NCBI GenBank assembly: GCA_910579805.1
Contig: CAJTWM010000012.1
Span: forward strand, 1 to 64,000
Direction: 5' to 3'
DNA: 64,000 bases
Source: an uncultured Lachnospiraceae bacterium
GTDB lineage: Bacteria > Bacillota > Clostridia > Lachnospirales > Lachnospiraceae
Made by a program: the position numbers and the translations under genes. Below the pieces are notes generated by a model. It was given only the letters and a program-made list of their open reading frames with translations, was not told where the DNA came from and searched no databases. Positions 18,381 to 27,217 of this stretch are shown piece by piece. How positions within the stretch are numbered: position 1 is the stretch's first letter; each line of letters opens with the position of its first letter.

Positions 18381-18429
18381 AAAAAACTCTGATTTTTCCT
18401 ATTTTTAATGCAAAAAATCAGAGTTTTTT
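18381..18429 (-). terminator. Rho-independent terminator of the alarmone synthetase-ABC exporter operon
   Basis: An inverted repeat, AAAAAACTCTGATTTTT (18381-18397) against AAAAAATCAGAGTTTTTT (18412-18429), with runs of A and T on both sides; lies 46 bp after the ABC stop codon. It would work in either direction. Confidence 0.85.
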
Positions 18430-18474
18430 ACCGCTCATAACAAGAAAACGTTCTTTGATCCGTATCCCTGCGGA

Positions 18475-20310
18475 TCAAGCCTCGAACTGGGAATTATATA
18501 ATTCCGCATAAAATCCGTTCTTTTCAAGAAGCTCCTCGTGCTTTCCCTGTTCTATGATATCGCCGTCTTTCATGACAAGGATCAGATCCGCCCCCTTGAT
18601 CGTCGACAGCCTGTGGGCAATAACAAAGCTGGTCCTTCCTTTCATTAAATTGTTCATCGCTTTTTGGATCCTCTGTTCCGTTCTTGTATCTACCGAGCTG
18701 GTCGCTTCATCCAAGATCATGATCTTATTGTCCGCAAGGATCGCCCTCGCAATGGTCAAAAGCTGTTTTTGTCCCTGCGATACATTGCTGGCGTCCTCAT
18801 TTAATTCCATCTGATAACCGCCCGGAAGGGTTTGTATGAAATGATGGGCATGAGCCGCCTTGGCTGCGGCTACGACCTCTTCGTCCGTGGCGTCAAGCCT
18901 GCCGTAACGTATGTTTTCCATAATGCTGCCTTTAAACAGCCATGTATCCTGTAATACCATACCGAAGGATTCCCGAAGTTCACTGCGGTTAAATTCTTTT
19001 ACGTCGTGGCCGTCTACCTTGATACATCCTTGGTTCACGTCATAAAACCGCATCAGCAATTTTACCATTGTCGTCTTACCGGCTCCCGTCGGCCCTACGA
19101 TAGCGACCATCTGTCCCGGCTCTACCTGACAACTGAAATCATGGATCACGATCTTTTCAGGCGTGTAGCCGAATTGTACATGTTCGAAAGATACCTCTCC
19201 CCTAAATTTTTCGATCCTGACAGGCTCCTGTACCGTTTGTTCTTCTTCCTGTTCCTCTAAAAACTCAAAGACCCTCTCCGCAGCCGCTGCCATGGACTGC
19301 AGCATATTGGACACCTGCGCCGCCTGTATGATCGGTTGGGTAAAGCTTTTCACATATTGGATAAACGCCTGGATGTCCCCTACCTGAATCGTCCCATTTA
19401 CGGCAAGGACGCTGCCGCACACCGCCACGGCAACATACCCGAGATTGCCGACAAACGTCATGATCGGCTGCATCAGCCCCGAAAAAAACTGGGATTTCCA
19501 TGCGGACTGATAAAGTATGTCATTGTTTTTGTTAAACTCTTCCCTTACCGCCCTTTCCCTGTTAAAAGCTTTTACAATATTATGCCCGCCGTATACTTCT
19601 TCCACCGTACCGTTGATCTTCCCCAGATAAGTCTGCTGGTCCACAAAATATTTTTGGGAATGTTTTACGACCACGCCTATCAGGATTCCCGATACCGGAA
19701 GGATGACAAGGGCGATCAACGTCATAAGCGGACTGATGGAAAGCATCATGACAAATACGCCGGTGATCGTCGTCACCGACGTGATAAGCTGGGTAATGCT
19801 TTGGTTCAGGCTCTGCCCCAAAGTATCCACATCATTTGTGATTCTGGACAGCACTTCCCCTACCGTCTTAGATTCAAAATATCCGAGAGGCATACGGTTG
19901 ATCTTTTCCGAGATTTCTTTTCTTAAGCGGAAACACATCTTTTGAGAGATCCCTGTCATAATAAATCCCTGTATAAAAGAAAAAACCGCGCTTGCCGCAT
20001 ATAACGCCAAAAGGATTGACAGGATCCTGCCGATCTTACCGAAGTCGATCGCTCCCGTTCCTGATATTTTCGCAACCAGACCGTTAAATAACTCGGTAGT
20101 CGCCCTGCTGAGTATCTTAGGCCCGATGATATTAAAAGCCGTACCCGCTATTGCAAAAATAAGGACTCCAACCAGCGCAGTCTTATATTTTCCCATATAG
20201 GCGATCAGCTTCTTCACCGTACCTTTAAAATTCTTCGCTTTTTCACCGGGCATCATGCCGCCGCCCGGTCCCGGATGGTGCCTTCCTGACATATGTTTTC
20301 CTTCCGCCAT
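18475..20310 (-). CDS. Heterodimeric ABC exporter subunit (canonical Walker B, degenerate signature)
   Basis: 611 residues from the ATG at 20310, which has AGGAGG 9 nt upstream and begins 2 bp after the partner gene; the longer in-frame extension overlaps that gene. Six transmembrane helices (about 35-330) precede the ATPase. Walker A is GPTGAGKTTM, the Q-loop is in VLQDTWLFKGS, the signature is VSQGQ instead of LSGGQ, Walker B with catalytic Glu is MILDEATSSVD, and the H-loop is AHRLSTI. The first about 35 residues are His/Gly/Met rich. Together with the adjacent 717-residue subunit it should form a multidrug- or lipid-type exporter with one degenerate ATP site. Substrate unknown. Confidence 0.93.
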   Translation of the reverse strand: MAEGKHMSGRHHPGPGGGMMPGEKAKNFKGTVKKLIAYMGKYKTALVGVLIFAIAGTAFNIIGPKILSRATTELFNGLVAKISGTGAIDFGKIGRILSILLALYAASAVFSFIQGFIMTGISQKMCFRLRKEISEKINRMPLGYFESKTVGEVLSRITNDVDTLGQSLNQSITQLITSVTTITGVFVMMLSISPLMTLIALVILPVSGILIGVVVKHSQKYFVDQQTYLGKINGTVEEVYGGHNIVKAFNRERAVREEFNKNNDILYQSAWKSQFFSGLMQPIMTFVGNLGYVAVAVCGSVLAVNGTIQVGDIQAFIQYVKSFTQPIIQAAQVSNMLQSMAAAAERVFEFLEEQEEEQTVQEPVRIEKFRGEVSFEHVQFGYTPEKIVIHDFSCQVEPGQMVAIVGPTGAGKTTMVKLLMRFYDVNQGCIKVDGHDVKEFNRSELRESFGMVLQDTWLFKGSIMENIRYGRLDATDEEVVAAAKAAHAHHFIQTLPGGYQMELNEDASNVSQGQKQLLTIARAILADNKIMILDEATSSVDTRTEQRIQKAMNNLMKGRTSFVIAHRLSTIKGADLILVMKDGDIIEQGKHEELLEKNGFYAELYNSQFEA

Positions 20311-20312
20311 GA

Positions 20313-22466
20313 TCAGAATCCTCCTTTCCCTGATAATTCCGCTGTCGAAAGCTGGGATCTGGCAATTTCCTGATAAGCCTCGCATTCTTTCAATAGCTGC
20401 TCGTGGCTGCCGATCCCTGCAATTTTTCCGTCGTCCAGCACAATGATCTGATCCGCATGAAGGATCGTACTGATCCGCTGGGCCACAATGACGATCGCCG
20501 CATCCTGCAGTTTTTCATGCAGTTGTTTCCGTAAGGCTGCGTCGGTTTTATAATCCAATGCGGAAAAACTGTCGTCGAATAAAAAGATCTCCGGTTTCTT
20601 GGCGATCGCTCTTGCAATGGACAGGCGCTGCTTCTGTCCCCCCGACACGTTGGTGCCGCCTTGCGCAATTTCGCTTCCATATCCTTCCGGTTTTTCCTCT
20701 ATAAATGTTTCCGCCTGCGCGATCCTTGCCGCCTCTTTCATCGTCTCGTCGCTGATCTCCTCTCCTCCGTATTTCAGATTGGACTCGATCGTTCCGGAAA
20801 AAAGAACTCCTTTCTGCGGCACATAGCCCAGACAGCTTCTTAATTTTTCCTGCGACAGATCCCTGACGTCAATGCCGTCCACCGTGATCTGTCCCTCCGT
20901 CACATCATAAAACCTCGGTATCAACTGGATCAATGTGGATTTCCCACAGCCGGTACTGCCTATAATGGCCGTCGTCTTTCCCGGTTCCGCTTTAAAGCTG
21001 ATATGTTCCAGCGCATTTTCATCCGCCCCCGGATAACGGAAAGATACATCCTTAAATTCCAGTACTCCCCGCATTTGCCCGATCCGGCCGTCCGCCACCT
21101 TTTCTTTATCGCAGATCACCGGCTCCGTATTCAGGATCTCCTCGATACGATCGGCCGCCACGCCCGCACGGGGCAGCATCACGGAGATCATGGTGATCAT
21201 TAAAAATGCCATCACGATCTGCATAGTATAAGTAATAAACGCCATCATATCCCCTACCTGCAAGTTTCCGGCATCGATACCCTGCGCACCGAACCATACG
21301 ATCGCTACCGTGATGCCGTTCATGATAAGCATCATAACGGGCATCATGACCGTCATCACTCTGTTTGTAAACAACTGTGTTCCCATCAGGTCTTTATTAG
21401 CCCTGTCAAAACGTTCTTCTTCCACCTTTTCCCTGCTGAACGCACGGATAACGGGAATACCGGTCAGGATCTCTCTGGATACCAGATTCAGTCTGTCTAC
21501 AAGCGTCTGCATCTGCTTAAACTTCGGCATCGCTGCCGCCATCAGTAGCGCCACGATACAGATGATGACAACGACCGCCACGGCAATGATCCAGTCCATC
21601 CCCGTTCTTGTCCTTGCAACCTTCACGATTCCTCCGATCCCTATGATCGGCGCGTAGATCACCATACGCAGGATCATAACGGAAACCATCTGCACCTGCT
21701 GGATATCATTGGTGCTTCTTGTGATCAGAGAAGCCGTCGAAAACTCGTTGATCTCTTTATTGGAAAAGGAAATCACTTTATCAAACACTCTTCCCCTTAG
21801 ATCGCGTCCGATCTGCGCCGAAGCCCTTGACGCGATAAACCCTACCGCAATCGCCACCGCTACCATCAGAAGCGTCAATCCCAGCATTTTCGCCCCTATC
21901 CGGATAAGATAGGAAGTCTGATGCTTTCCGATATCCACACCGCACGCCTCATACTCTTTTTCCACTGCAAGCGCCGCCATCTGCCTGACCATCGTCTCGT
22001 TTTGGTCCGCCATTTGTAAGGACGCTTCTTCCCTGATCCGAAGAAGCTGTTCTTTATCTATCATGTTTCCGTCTATCATCGCTTTTAACATTTCCGGGGT
22101 CATTTCTTCGCTTTCGCCCATCTGTAAAAGAATGACGAAGGGCAGACCCAAAAGATCTTCAAGCTCTTTCAGCGTCTTTTCGTCTTTCACGGCAAGCCTT
22201 TGTATCCCCTCCTCTCCCTGTTCATAAGAAGCCGTTAACCGTTCCGTTTCCTCTTTCGTTAAAAACCAACCGATCTGCTCCATCGTATCGGCCCTCATCA
22301 CCTCCGGTACGGCATACTCAATTCCCTTCTGCTGTATTCCCACATCCACGATATCGGACGTATAAGAAGGCAGGGACAGATCGCAGTAAGCCTGTATGAC
22401 AAGCAATACGATCACGGCGACAACAGCCGCCTTATGTTCCCCCAAATACTTAAATAATCTGAACAT
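20313..22466 (-). CDS. Heterodimeric ABC exporter subunit (degenerate Walker B)
   Basis: 717 residues. An extra domain of about 100 residues, largely charged and helical, is inserted in the first extracellular loop after transmembrane helix 1 (about 50-180), with the remaining helices following. ATPase: Walker A GSTGCGKSTL, Q-loop VPQKGVLFSGT, canonical signature VSGGQKQRLS, Walker B FLFDDSFSALD in which Asp replaces the catalytic Glu, and AQRISTI where His of the H-loop is Gln. These are the expected changes of the degenerate-site half in TM287/288- or BmrCD-like exporters and complement the partner's altered signature exactly. It overlaps nothing and precedes the partner by 2 bp; a metallophosphoesterase lies 21 bp upstream. 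Confidence 0.93.
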   Translation of the reverse strand: MFRLFKYLGEHKAAVVAVIVLLVIQAYCDLSLPSYTSDIVDVGIQQKGIEYAVPEVMRADTMEQIGWFLTKEETERLTASYEQGEEGIQRLAVKDEKTLKELEDLLGLPFVILLQMGESEEMTPEMLKAMIDGNMIDKEQLLRIREEASLQMADQNETMVRQMAALAVEKEYEACGVDIGKHQTSYLIRIGAKMLGLTLLMVAVAIAVGFIASRASAQIGRDLRGRVFDKVISFSNKEINEFSTASLITRSTNDIQQVQMVSVMILRMVIYAPIIGIGGIVKVARTRTGMDWIIAVAVVVIICIVALLMAAAMPKFKQMQTLVDRLNLVSREILTGIPVIRAFSREKVEEERFDRANKDLMGTQLFTNRVMTVMMPVMMLIMNGITVAIVWFGAQGIDAGNLQVGDMMAFITYTMQIVMAFLMITMISVMLPRAGVAADRIEEILNTEPVICDKEKVADGRIGQMRGVLEFKDVSFRYPGADENALEHISFKAEPGKTTAIIGSTGCGKSTLIQLIPRFYDVTEGQITVDGIDVRDLSQEKLRSCLGYVPQKGVLFSGTIESNLKYGGEEISDETMKEAARIAQAETFIEEKPEGYGSEIAQGGTNVSGGQKQRLSIARAIAKKPEIFLFDDSFSALDYKTDAALRKQLHEKLQDAAIVIVAQRISTILHADQIIVLDDGKIAGIGSHEQLLKECEAYQEIARSQLSTAELSGKGGF

Positions 22467-22487
22467 GATCTTTCCTCCTTTTCTTCT

Positions 22488-23330
22488 TTATTCAATGCCA
22501 AGCCTTGCCGCCGCCTCTTCCCATATCTCTTCCGGTATCAGATCTGTTCTCATACCGCTCATCTTTACTGCCAGACTGACGCAATGGAAAAAATAGTTTA
22601 CGCCCGTAAGCAGCGTTTTCCTTACGCTTCTTACCTGCACCTTGCCGTACTCTTCGATCCCGCTGTCCGTAAAGTCCTTTAGCAATCCTTCCACATCATA
22701 AGGAATGCTGACAAATTCATGCCTGTACTTTCTCCCGTCCGTCTCCGCAATAGCAAACTGCGCCCGTTTCCCTATCCCGTCTATGGCGATCCCCAGCGAA
22801 CCGGGATTGATGTAAACGCCTCCCCTTCCTTCTCTTATTTCCTGTTTATGGGAATGCCCGCCGAATAGCCATCCGGTCCCTGCCTGCCGCAGCGCCTCTT
22901 CCAAAAGCCCGGGCTGTTCTCCCAGATTTCCTCTGGTATCTTCCGGTATCCCGTGACAGAGCGTAGTCTCCGGTATCCCCTTAAGATCCGGACGGATCGT
23001 ACGGCCGCAATGTTCAAAAAATTCCAAATCCTCATCAGTCAGATGTTCCGACGTATAAAGCAGCGTTCCCGTTCCGGAAGATTTTTTCCATTCCTGTTCT
23101 CCCTTTCGATGGGCAAGAAGATATTCCTCCCTGTTCCCCCTGACGTAAAAGCACCGCCTTTCTTTTAATGTCCCGTAAAACAAAGAGAGCAGCTTTTCCG
23201 GATAAGGACTATCCGTAATATAATCGCCTAAAAAGAATAGAACTTCTACCGGATGTTTGTCCAAATATTCCATACATGCCTCATACGCTTTATAATTTCC
23301 GTGAATGTCACTGATGACCGCTATTTTCAT
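22488..23330 (-). CDS. Calcineurin-like metallophosphoesterase, YfcE/MJ0936-like
   Basis: 280 residues. Dinuclear metal motifs are in order: ISDIHGN (6-12), FLGDYI, VRGNREE, LCHGIP and FGGHSHKQ. The first about 205 residues match the small phosphodiesterase fold; the last about 75 form an added helical tail of unknown role. Acts on phosphodiesters in principle; the natural substrate cannot be assigned. It lies between a small alarmone synthetase (15 bp upstream) and the ABC exporter (21 bp downstream) and is presumably co-expressed with both. Confidence 0.85.
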   Translation of the reverse strand: MKIAVISDIHGNYKAYEACMEYLDKHPVEVLFFLGDYITDSPYPEKLLSLFYGTLKERRCFYVRGNREEYLLAHRKGEQEWKKSSGTGTLLYTSEHLTDEDLEFFEHCGRTIRPDLKGIPETTLCHGIPEDTRGNLGEQPGLLEEALRQAGTGWLFGGHSHKQEIREGRGGVYINPGSLGIAIDGIGKRAQFAIAETDGRKYRHEFVSIPYDVEGLLKDFTDSGIEEYGKVQVRSVRKTLLTGVNYFFHCVSLAVKMSGMRTDLIPEEIWEEAAARLGIE

Positions 23331-23345
23331 ATTCCGCCCCGCCTC

Positions 23346-24035
23346 TCATTCCAGCTTACATGTTTCCGCTATTTTATCAATGTGGTGCCTGATCTCCTGC
23401 ATTCTGAAATCCACATCCGCGATAGTATCTGCGCAATGTTTTAGCTGCTCCGCTATCTCCTGCGGATTTTTAATATTTTTCTTATACTTCAGCTTATGTT
23501 CCACACTCGCCCAAAAATCCATCGCAATGGTCCTAAACTGCACTTCCACCTTCATATATTTTTTCTCATTGGATAAAAAAATCGGGATCTCCAAGATCAG
23601 GTGCAGACTCCTGTATCCGTTCTCTTTCGGATTTTTAATATAATCTTTCCTTGCCAGTACGTTAATATCGTCCTGCTTGGATATCAGTTCCGCAATCGTA
23701 TAAATATCCTCCGGGAACGAGCATATCACCCTGATCCCCGCCACATCGTTCAAGCAGCTTTCTATATTTTCAACCGTGATCGCCTCTCCTAACCGCTCCA
23801 TCTTATTATATATACTGAGCGGCCTCTTGATCCGGGTCTTGATCGTCTCGAACGGATTTCTGTCATATTCCAGCGAAAACTCCGTATTCAATACATTCAG
23901 TTTTGTCTCTACTTCCTGCAGCGCGCATTCGTACTGCATCATTAATTGTCTGAACGGTTTCATTTCCTGAAAGATCTGTTCCGCTTCTCCGTCTTTCAGA
24001 AAAGCCGCCAGTTCTAATCCTTCACTTCCCTGCAT
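23346..24035 (-). CDS. Small alarmone synthetase, RelQ/YjbM-like (p)ppGpp synthetase
   Basis: 229 residues from the ATG at 24035 (AGGAG 5 nt upstream); an in-frame extension to 24146 is AT-rich and lacks such a site. A stand-alone RelA/SpoT synthetase domain without hydrolase, TGS or ACT domains: substrate-binding and catalytic stretches include RIKRPLSIYNKMER, DVAGIRVICSFPEDIY, DYIKNPKENGYRSLHL and VEVQFRT. Long helices at both ends fit the tetramer-forming RelQ class. It transfers pyrophosphate from ATP to GTP or GDP. First gene of a probable four-gene operon with a metallophosphoesterase and an ABC exporter. Confidence 0.9.
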   Translation of the reverse strand: MQGSEGLELAAFLKDGEAEQIFQEMKPFRQLMMQYECALQEVETKLNVLNTEFSLEYDRNPFETIKTRIKRPLSIYNKMERLGEAITVENIESCLNDVAGIRVICSFPEDIYTIAELISKQDDINVLARKDYIKNPKENGYRSLHLILEIPIFLSNEKKYMKVEVQFRTIAMDFWASVEHKLKYKKNIKNPQEIAEQLKHCADTIADVDFRMQEIRHHIDKIAETCKLE

Positions 24036-24226
24036 ACTTACTCCTATCTGTCCTCTTTTGTAGACGTTTTTTCTATACATTAGCATTTTACCAATTTTGT
24101 TCCAAATAAACTTTACTTTTATTAAAAATTTATATTTGTTTTTCAAACTTTTCTGGTTTTCGCATTTTTTAGTAATTTTTTTTGCAATTTTTTAATTGTT
24201 TTGTAGATTTTTATAAAAAAACAATA

Positions 24227-24232
24227 TATAAT
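24227..24232 (+). promoter_or_regulatory. -10 element (TATAAT) upstream of the ComFB-like pair
   Basis: A perfect TATAAT in a very AT-rich interval 54 bp before the first ComFB-like start. No good -35 at 17 bp; a TTGTAG lies 20 bp upstream. The interval 24036-24285 between the divergent alarmone synthetase and this gene is otherwise featureless apart from T-rich tracts. Confidence 0.45.
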
Positions 24233-24285
24233 AGAACCGTGTAGATTATATATTAATATTATATTTTTTTAAAGAGGGAGTTATA

Positions 24286-24555
24286 ATGGAATATAAACTT
24301 ATTAACATCATGGAAGACAAAGTCGTTCTCGCTATCAATAAGACTGCACCCGAGCTTAGCTGCTGTACCTGCAATAAATGCAAAGCCGAACTTGCAGCAT
24401 ATGTTCTGAATCGAATCCCCCCTAAATACGTAGATACGGAAAAGGGAGCGCTTTATACAAAAGCAAATCATATGAGCGCCGAATTTGACATGAAGATGAT
24501 TTTGGAAATAGCGCAGGCCGCTTCTACAATCGGAAAACCGAAAGGCCATGCCTGA
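24286..24555 (+). CDS. ComFB-like late competence family small protein, copy 1
   Basis: 89 residues. The pattern 'IMEDKVVLAINKTAPELSCCTCNKCKAD-like' (positions about 8-32) with the CCTCNKC cysteine cluster, followed by AAYVLNRIPPKYV and a C-terminal helix, is that of the ComFB family, small dimeric proteins for which a cyclic-di-nucleotide-binding role has been shown in cyanobacteria and some Bacillus relatives. Three cysteines spaced CC-x-C-x-x-C could bind a metal. AGGGAG precedes the ATG. A paralogue follows after 46 bp, so the two arose by tandem duplication. Precise role here unknown. Confidence 0.75.
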   Translation: MEYKLINIMEDKVVLAINKTAPELSCCTCNKCKAELAAYVLNRIPPKYVDTEKGALYTKANHMSAEFDMKMILEIAQAASTIGKPKGHA

Positions 24556-24601
24556 TTCATTGTTATTTTTACATATTGTACAAACTGGAGGAATAGAAAG
24601 A

Positions 24602-24871
24602 ATGAAATATAAACTTGTAAATGTAATGGAAGAAAGAGTCATGCGCGCGATCAATGATACGCTGCCCCAGCTTGGCTGCTGTACCTGCGACCGGTGCAAA
24701 GCGGATGTAGCCGCTTACACTTTAAGCCGTGTGACGCCGAATTATATACTGCTTCAGGAAGGGGCCGTTTCTCCTGTCGCGGATTCCGATGAAAAAGAAG
24801 ACGACACGGAAATTCTGCAGATTGTTGTACAGGCTGCAGATATTATTTCCGCTAATCCGAATCATGCCTGA
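24602..24871 (+). CDS. ComFB-like late competence family small protein, copy 2
   Basis: 89 residues from the ATG at 24602, which has GGAGG 9 nt upstream; an in-frame ATG at 24548 overlaps the preceding gene and is less likely. The first half is nearly identical in pattern to copy 1 (MEERVMRAINDTLPQLGCCT then CDRCKADVAAYTLSRVTPNY), with the same CC-x-C-x-x-C cluster; the second half has diverged and gained an acidic DSDEKEDDTE insert before the last helix. The stop codon lies inside the terminator hairpin. Confidence 0.75.
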   Translation: MKYKLVNVMEERVMRAINDTLPQLGCCTCDRCKADVAAYTLSRVTPNYILLQEGAVSPVADSDEKEDDTEILQIVVQAADIISANPNHA

Positions 24872-24888
24872 TTCGGATTTTTCTTTTT
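24857..24888 (+). terminator. Rho-independent terminator of the ComFB-like pair
   Basis: Perfect 8-bp stem CCGAATCA (24857-24864) / TGATTCGG (24869-24876) with a TGCC loop, followed by ATTTTTCTTTTT. The second ComFB gene's TGA (24869-24871) is the first part of the 3' arm. Confidence 0.9.
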
Positions 24889-25013
24889 AGAAGCGTATTA
24901 TTACGCTTTTTTTAATGTTTATAAGGATATTGCCGATATATAAAATAAAGAACATTTCATTCAGGGCATGGTCATATTTCGTCAAATACGACAGTAAGAA
25001 ATGGGGGATCAAA

Positions 25014-25598
25014 ATGAAAATCGGAGAAGCAAGGCAGATCTATTCTGCACAATTACGTTCTTATCAGGAACAGAAATCAGCGTTGGCAAAACAGCGGAAA
25101 GACTTGGCGCAAAAAATGCAGGCAGTTCCGAACGGGAGGGAACTTTACGAAAAAGAAGGCGTAGCTTTGGAGTTATCTTATAACGCAGTTTGTGAAAAAT
25201 ATGACGAATACCAAAACTTTATGGAAAAATTAACGGAAATGCACACCCTTTATTTTAACGCCGAAGCTACCAGACAGCAGGGTGAAGCCATGGCCGATTA
25301 TGCGGTAGATCTTGCTAAAGTCATGGAAGTCGCAAGAAGGATCGCCAACGGCGACAAAGTCCCTGCCTCCGACGAACAAAAACTGATGGAATTCAGCATG
25401 GAACTTTATATGTCCGCCAAAAACCTTGCTGTCATGAATGAGAATAAAGAAAAAACGGAATATGATTCTTTATGGGACGATGATAAGGATGCACCGGAAA
25501 ATCCCGATCCTTCCGAAGTTGCAGATTCCAAAGAAATTTCTTTGGATGCACCGGAGATCGTGGATGTAAGCGAAGTTATGACCACGGTACAGCCCTGA
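25014..25598 (+). CDS. Coiled-coil protein of unknown function
   Basis: 194 residues from the ATG at 25014 with GGGGGATC just upstream; an in-frame ATG at 24915 lies right behind the previous terminator and has no good site. Residues 5-110 are predicted by eye to be long amphipathic helices rich in Gln, Lys and Glu (for example QIYSAQLRSYQEQKSALAKQ), giving a coiled coil; the last about 50 residues are acidic with repeated EV/VSEV and P-rich stretches. No signal peptide or membrane segment. I do not recognise the family. It is monocistronic, bounded by a terminator on each side. Confidence 0.7.
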   Translation: MKIGEARQIYSAQLRSYQEQKSALAKQRKDLAQKMQAVPNGRELYEKEGVALELSYNAVCEKYDEYQNFMEKLTEMHTLYFNAEATRQQGEAMADYAVDLAKVMEVARRIANGDKVPASDEQKLMEFSMELYMSAKNLAVMNENKEKTEYDSLWDDDKDAPENPDPSEVADSKEISLDAPEIVDVSEVMTTVQP

Positions 25599-25631
25599 CC
25601 GGATATGTTATCATACCGCAGATCAAATACA

Positions 25632-25686
25632 AAAAGACCTATAAATCAGGATCGATACAAAAATTCGATCTGTTTATAGGTCTTTT
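25632..25686. terminator. Bidirectional terminator between the coiled-coil gene and gdhA
   Basis: A 14-bp perfect stem AAAAGACCTATAAA (25632-25645) / TTTATAGGTCTTTT (25673-25686), extended inwards by a GGATCGA/TCGATC pairing. It lies between convergent genes and has A and T runs on the proper sides for both. Confidence 0.88.
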
Positions 25687-25766
25687 CTATCTTTTCCATC
25701 CGTTTCAATCGGATTTTCGCTTTTCTTTACACGCTTAATGAATTTCCGATTACAAACCGGCCTATA

Positions 25767-27101
25767 TTATACGATACCCTGTGCAGTCATAGCCTCTGCT
25801 ACTTTCAAAAATCCTGCAATGTTTGCGCCTGCCACATAGTTTCCTTCCATACCGTATTTCTTTGCCGCATCATCCAGATTGTGGAAGATATTTACCATGA
25901 TGTTCTTTAATTTGCTGTCAACCTCTTCAAAGGACCAGCTTAAACGCTCACTGTTCTGGCTCATTTCCAGTGCGCTTGTCGCCACGCCGCCTGCGTTTGC
26001 CGCCTTACCCGGACAGAACAGTACCCCGTTTTGCTGTAAATACTCCGTTGCGTCCATCGTGGTAGGCATATTCGCACCCTCTGCAACTGCAAAGCATCCG
26101 TTTGCAACCAATGCCTTCGCATCTTCCAAAAGAAGTTCGTTCTGCGTTGCGCAAGGAAGGGCGATATCGCACTTCACCGTCCATACGCCTTTGCCTTCAT
26201 GATACTCCGCGCTCTTTCTTGCAGCGGCATATTCCGTCAGACGCGCACGTTTTACTTCTTTCACTTCTTTTAACAGGGCAACGTCGATGCCTTCCGGATC
26301 GTATACCCAGCCCGTAGAATCGGAAACCGTTACTACTTTTGCTCCCAACTGCTGCGCTTTCTGGCACGCATAAATCGCTACATTTCCGGAACCGGAGATC
26401 ACTACCGTCTTATCCTTAATATCTTTTCCGTTACATTTTAACATTTCTTCCGTTAAATACAGCAGGCCGTAACCGGTAGCTTCCGTTCTTGCCAAAGAAC
26501 CGCCGTAGGATAACCCTTTTCCAGTAAGCACGCCTTCATATACGCCGCGGATCCTCTTGTACTGCCCGAACATATAACCGATCTCTCTTGCTCCTGTTCC
26601 GATGTCGCCTGCCGGAACATCCGTGTCCGCGCCGATATATTTGTTTAATTCCGTCATAAAGCTCTGGCAGAACGCCATTACTTCACGATCTGATTTTCCT
26701 TTAGGGTCAAAATCGGAGCCGCCCTTGCCGCCGCCGATCGGCAGACCTGTCAGGGAATTTTTGAAAATCTGCTCAAAGCCTAAAAATTTAATGATACCTA
26801 AGTTTACGGAAGGATGTAAACGCAGTCCTCCTTTATACGGTCCGATCGCACTGTTGAACTGTACGCGGAATGCATTGTTAACATGCACCTGTCCGTTATC
26901 GTCTACCCACGGAACACGGAAAAGCAACTGTCTTTCCGGCGTTACGATCCTCTCTAATAACGCGTCTTTACGGTATGCTTCTTCATTTGCCTCGATCACA
27001 ACGCGAAGAGACTCCAAAACTTCTTTTACTGCCTGATGGAACTCCGGCTGTGCCGGGTTCTTCTCTACCACCATGCTATAGACTTCATCTACATATGACA
27101 T
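25767..27101 (-). CDS. gdhA: NADP-type glutamate dehydrogenase
   Basis: 444 residues from the ATG at 27101, the usual length for hexameric class I enzymes. AGGAGG lies 8 nt before it; the in-frame ATG at 27107 is only 2 nt from that site and further upstream extension runs through the leader terminator. Interconverts 2-oxoglutarate plus ammonia and glutamate. Visible: PYKGGLRLHPSVN, the substrate-binding lysine region LPIGGGKGGSDFDPKG, catalytic DVPAGDIGTGAREIGYM, and the nucleotide-binding GSGNVAIYACQKA. Cofactor preference is inferred from family resemblance. It is transcribed alone, between a leader attenuator-like hairpin and a strong terminator. Confidence 0.96.
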   Translation of the reverse strand: MSYVDEVYSMVVEKNPAQPEFHQAVKEVLESLRVVIEANEEAYRKDALLERIVTPERQLLFRVPWVDDNGQVHVNNAFRVQFNSAIGPYKGGLRLHPSVNLGIIKFLGFEQIFKNSLTGLPIGGGKGGSDFDPKGKSDREVMAFCQSFMTELNKYIGADTDVPAGDIGTGAREIGYMFGQYKRIRGVYEGVLTGKGLSYGGSLARTEATGYGLLYLTEEMLKCNGKDIKDKTVVISGSGNVAIYACQKAQQLGAKVVTVSDSTGWVYDPEGIDVALLKEVKEVKRARLTEYAAARKSAEYHEGKGVWTVKCDIALPCATQNELLLEDAKALVANGCFAVAEGANMPTTMDATEYLQQNGVLFCPGKAANAGGVATSALEMSQNSERLSWSFEEVDSKLKNIMVNIFHNLDDAAKKYGMEGNYVAGANIAGFLKVAEAMTAQGIV

Positions 27102-27163
27102 TGTCATGTCCTCCTTTGGTTTAAAATATGTATCCATTTTCAATGTGACGTCAGGGCCATCAT

Positions 27164-27193
27164 GAAAAAACGCAGGGTACAAAGCCCCTGCGT
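27164..27193 (-). terminator. Intrinsic terminator in the gdhA leader (possible attenuator)
   Basis: On the minus strand an 8-bp stem ACGCAGGG (27193-27186) / CCCTGCGT (27177-27170) with an 8-nt loop is directly followed by TTTTTT (27169-27164). It lies 18 nt after the predicted transcription start and about 60 nt before the start codon, so gdhA transcripts must read through it. Confidence 0.75.
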
Positions 27194-27217
27194 GACAGAT
27201 TTCCTTGTCCACATAAC

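Noticed and set aside
23346..24146. Extended N-terminus of the alarmone synthetase
   Set aside because: The additional 37 residues are AT-rich, basic and lack a ribosome site; AGGAG at the ATG 24035 is much better.
27101..27212. In-frame extension of gdhA to an upstream ATG at 27212
   Set aside because: No ribosome site precedes it, it would be translated through the terminator hairpin, and the resulting protein exceeds the family's 444 residues; the open frame is chance.
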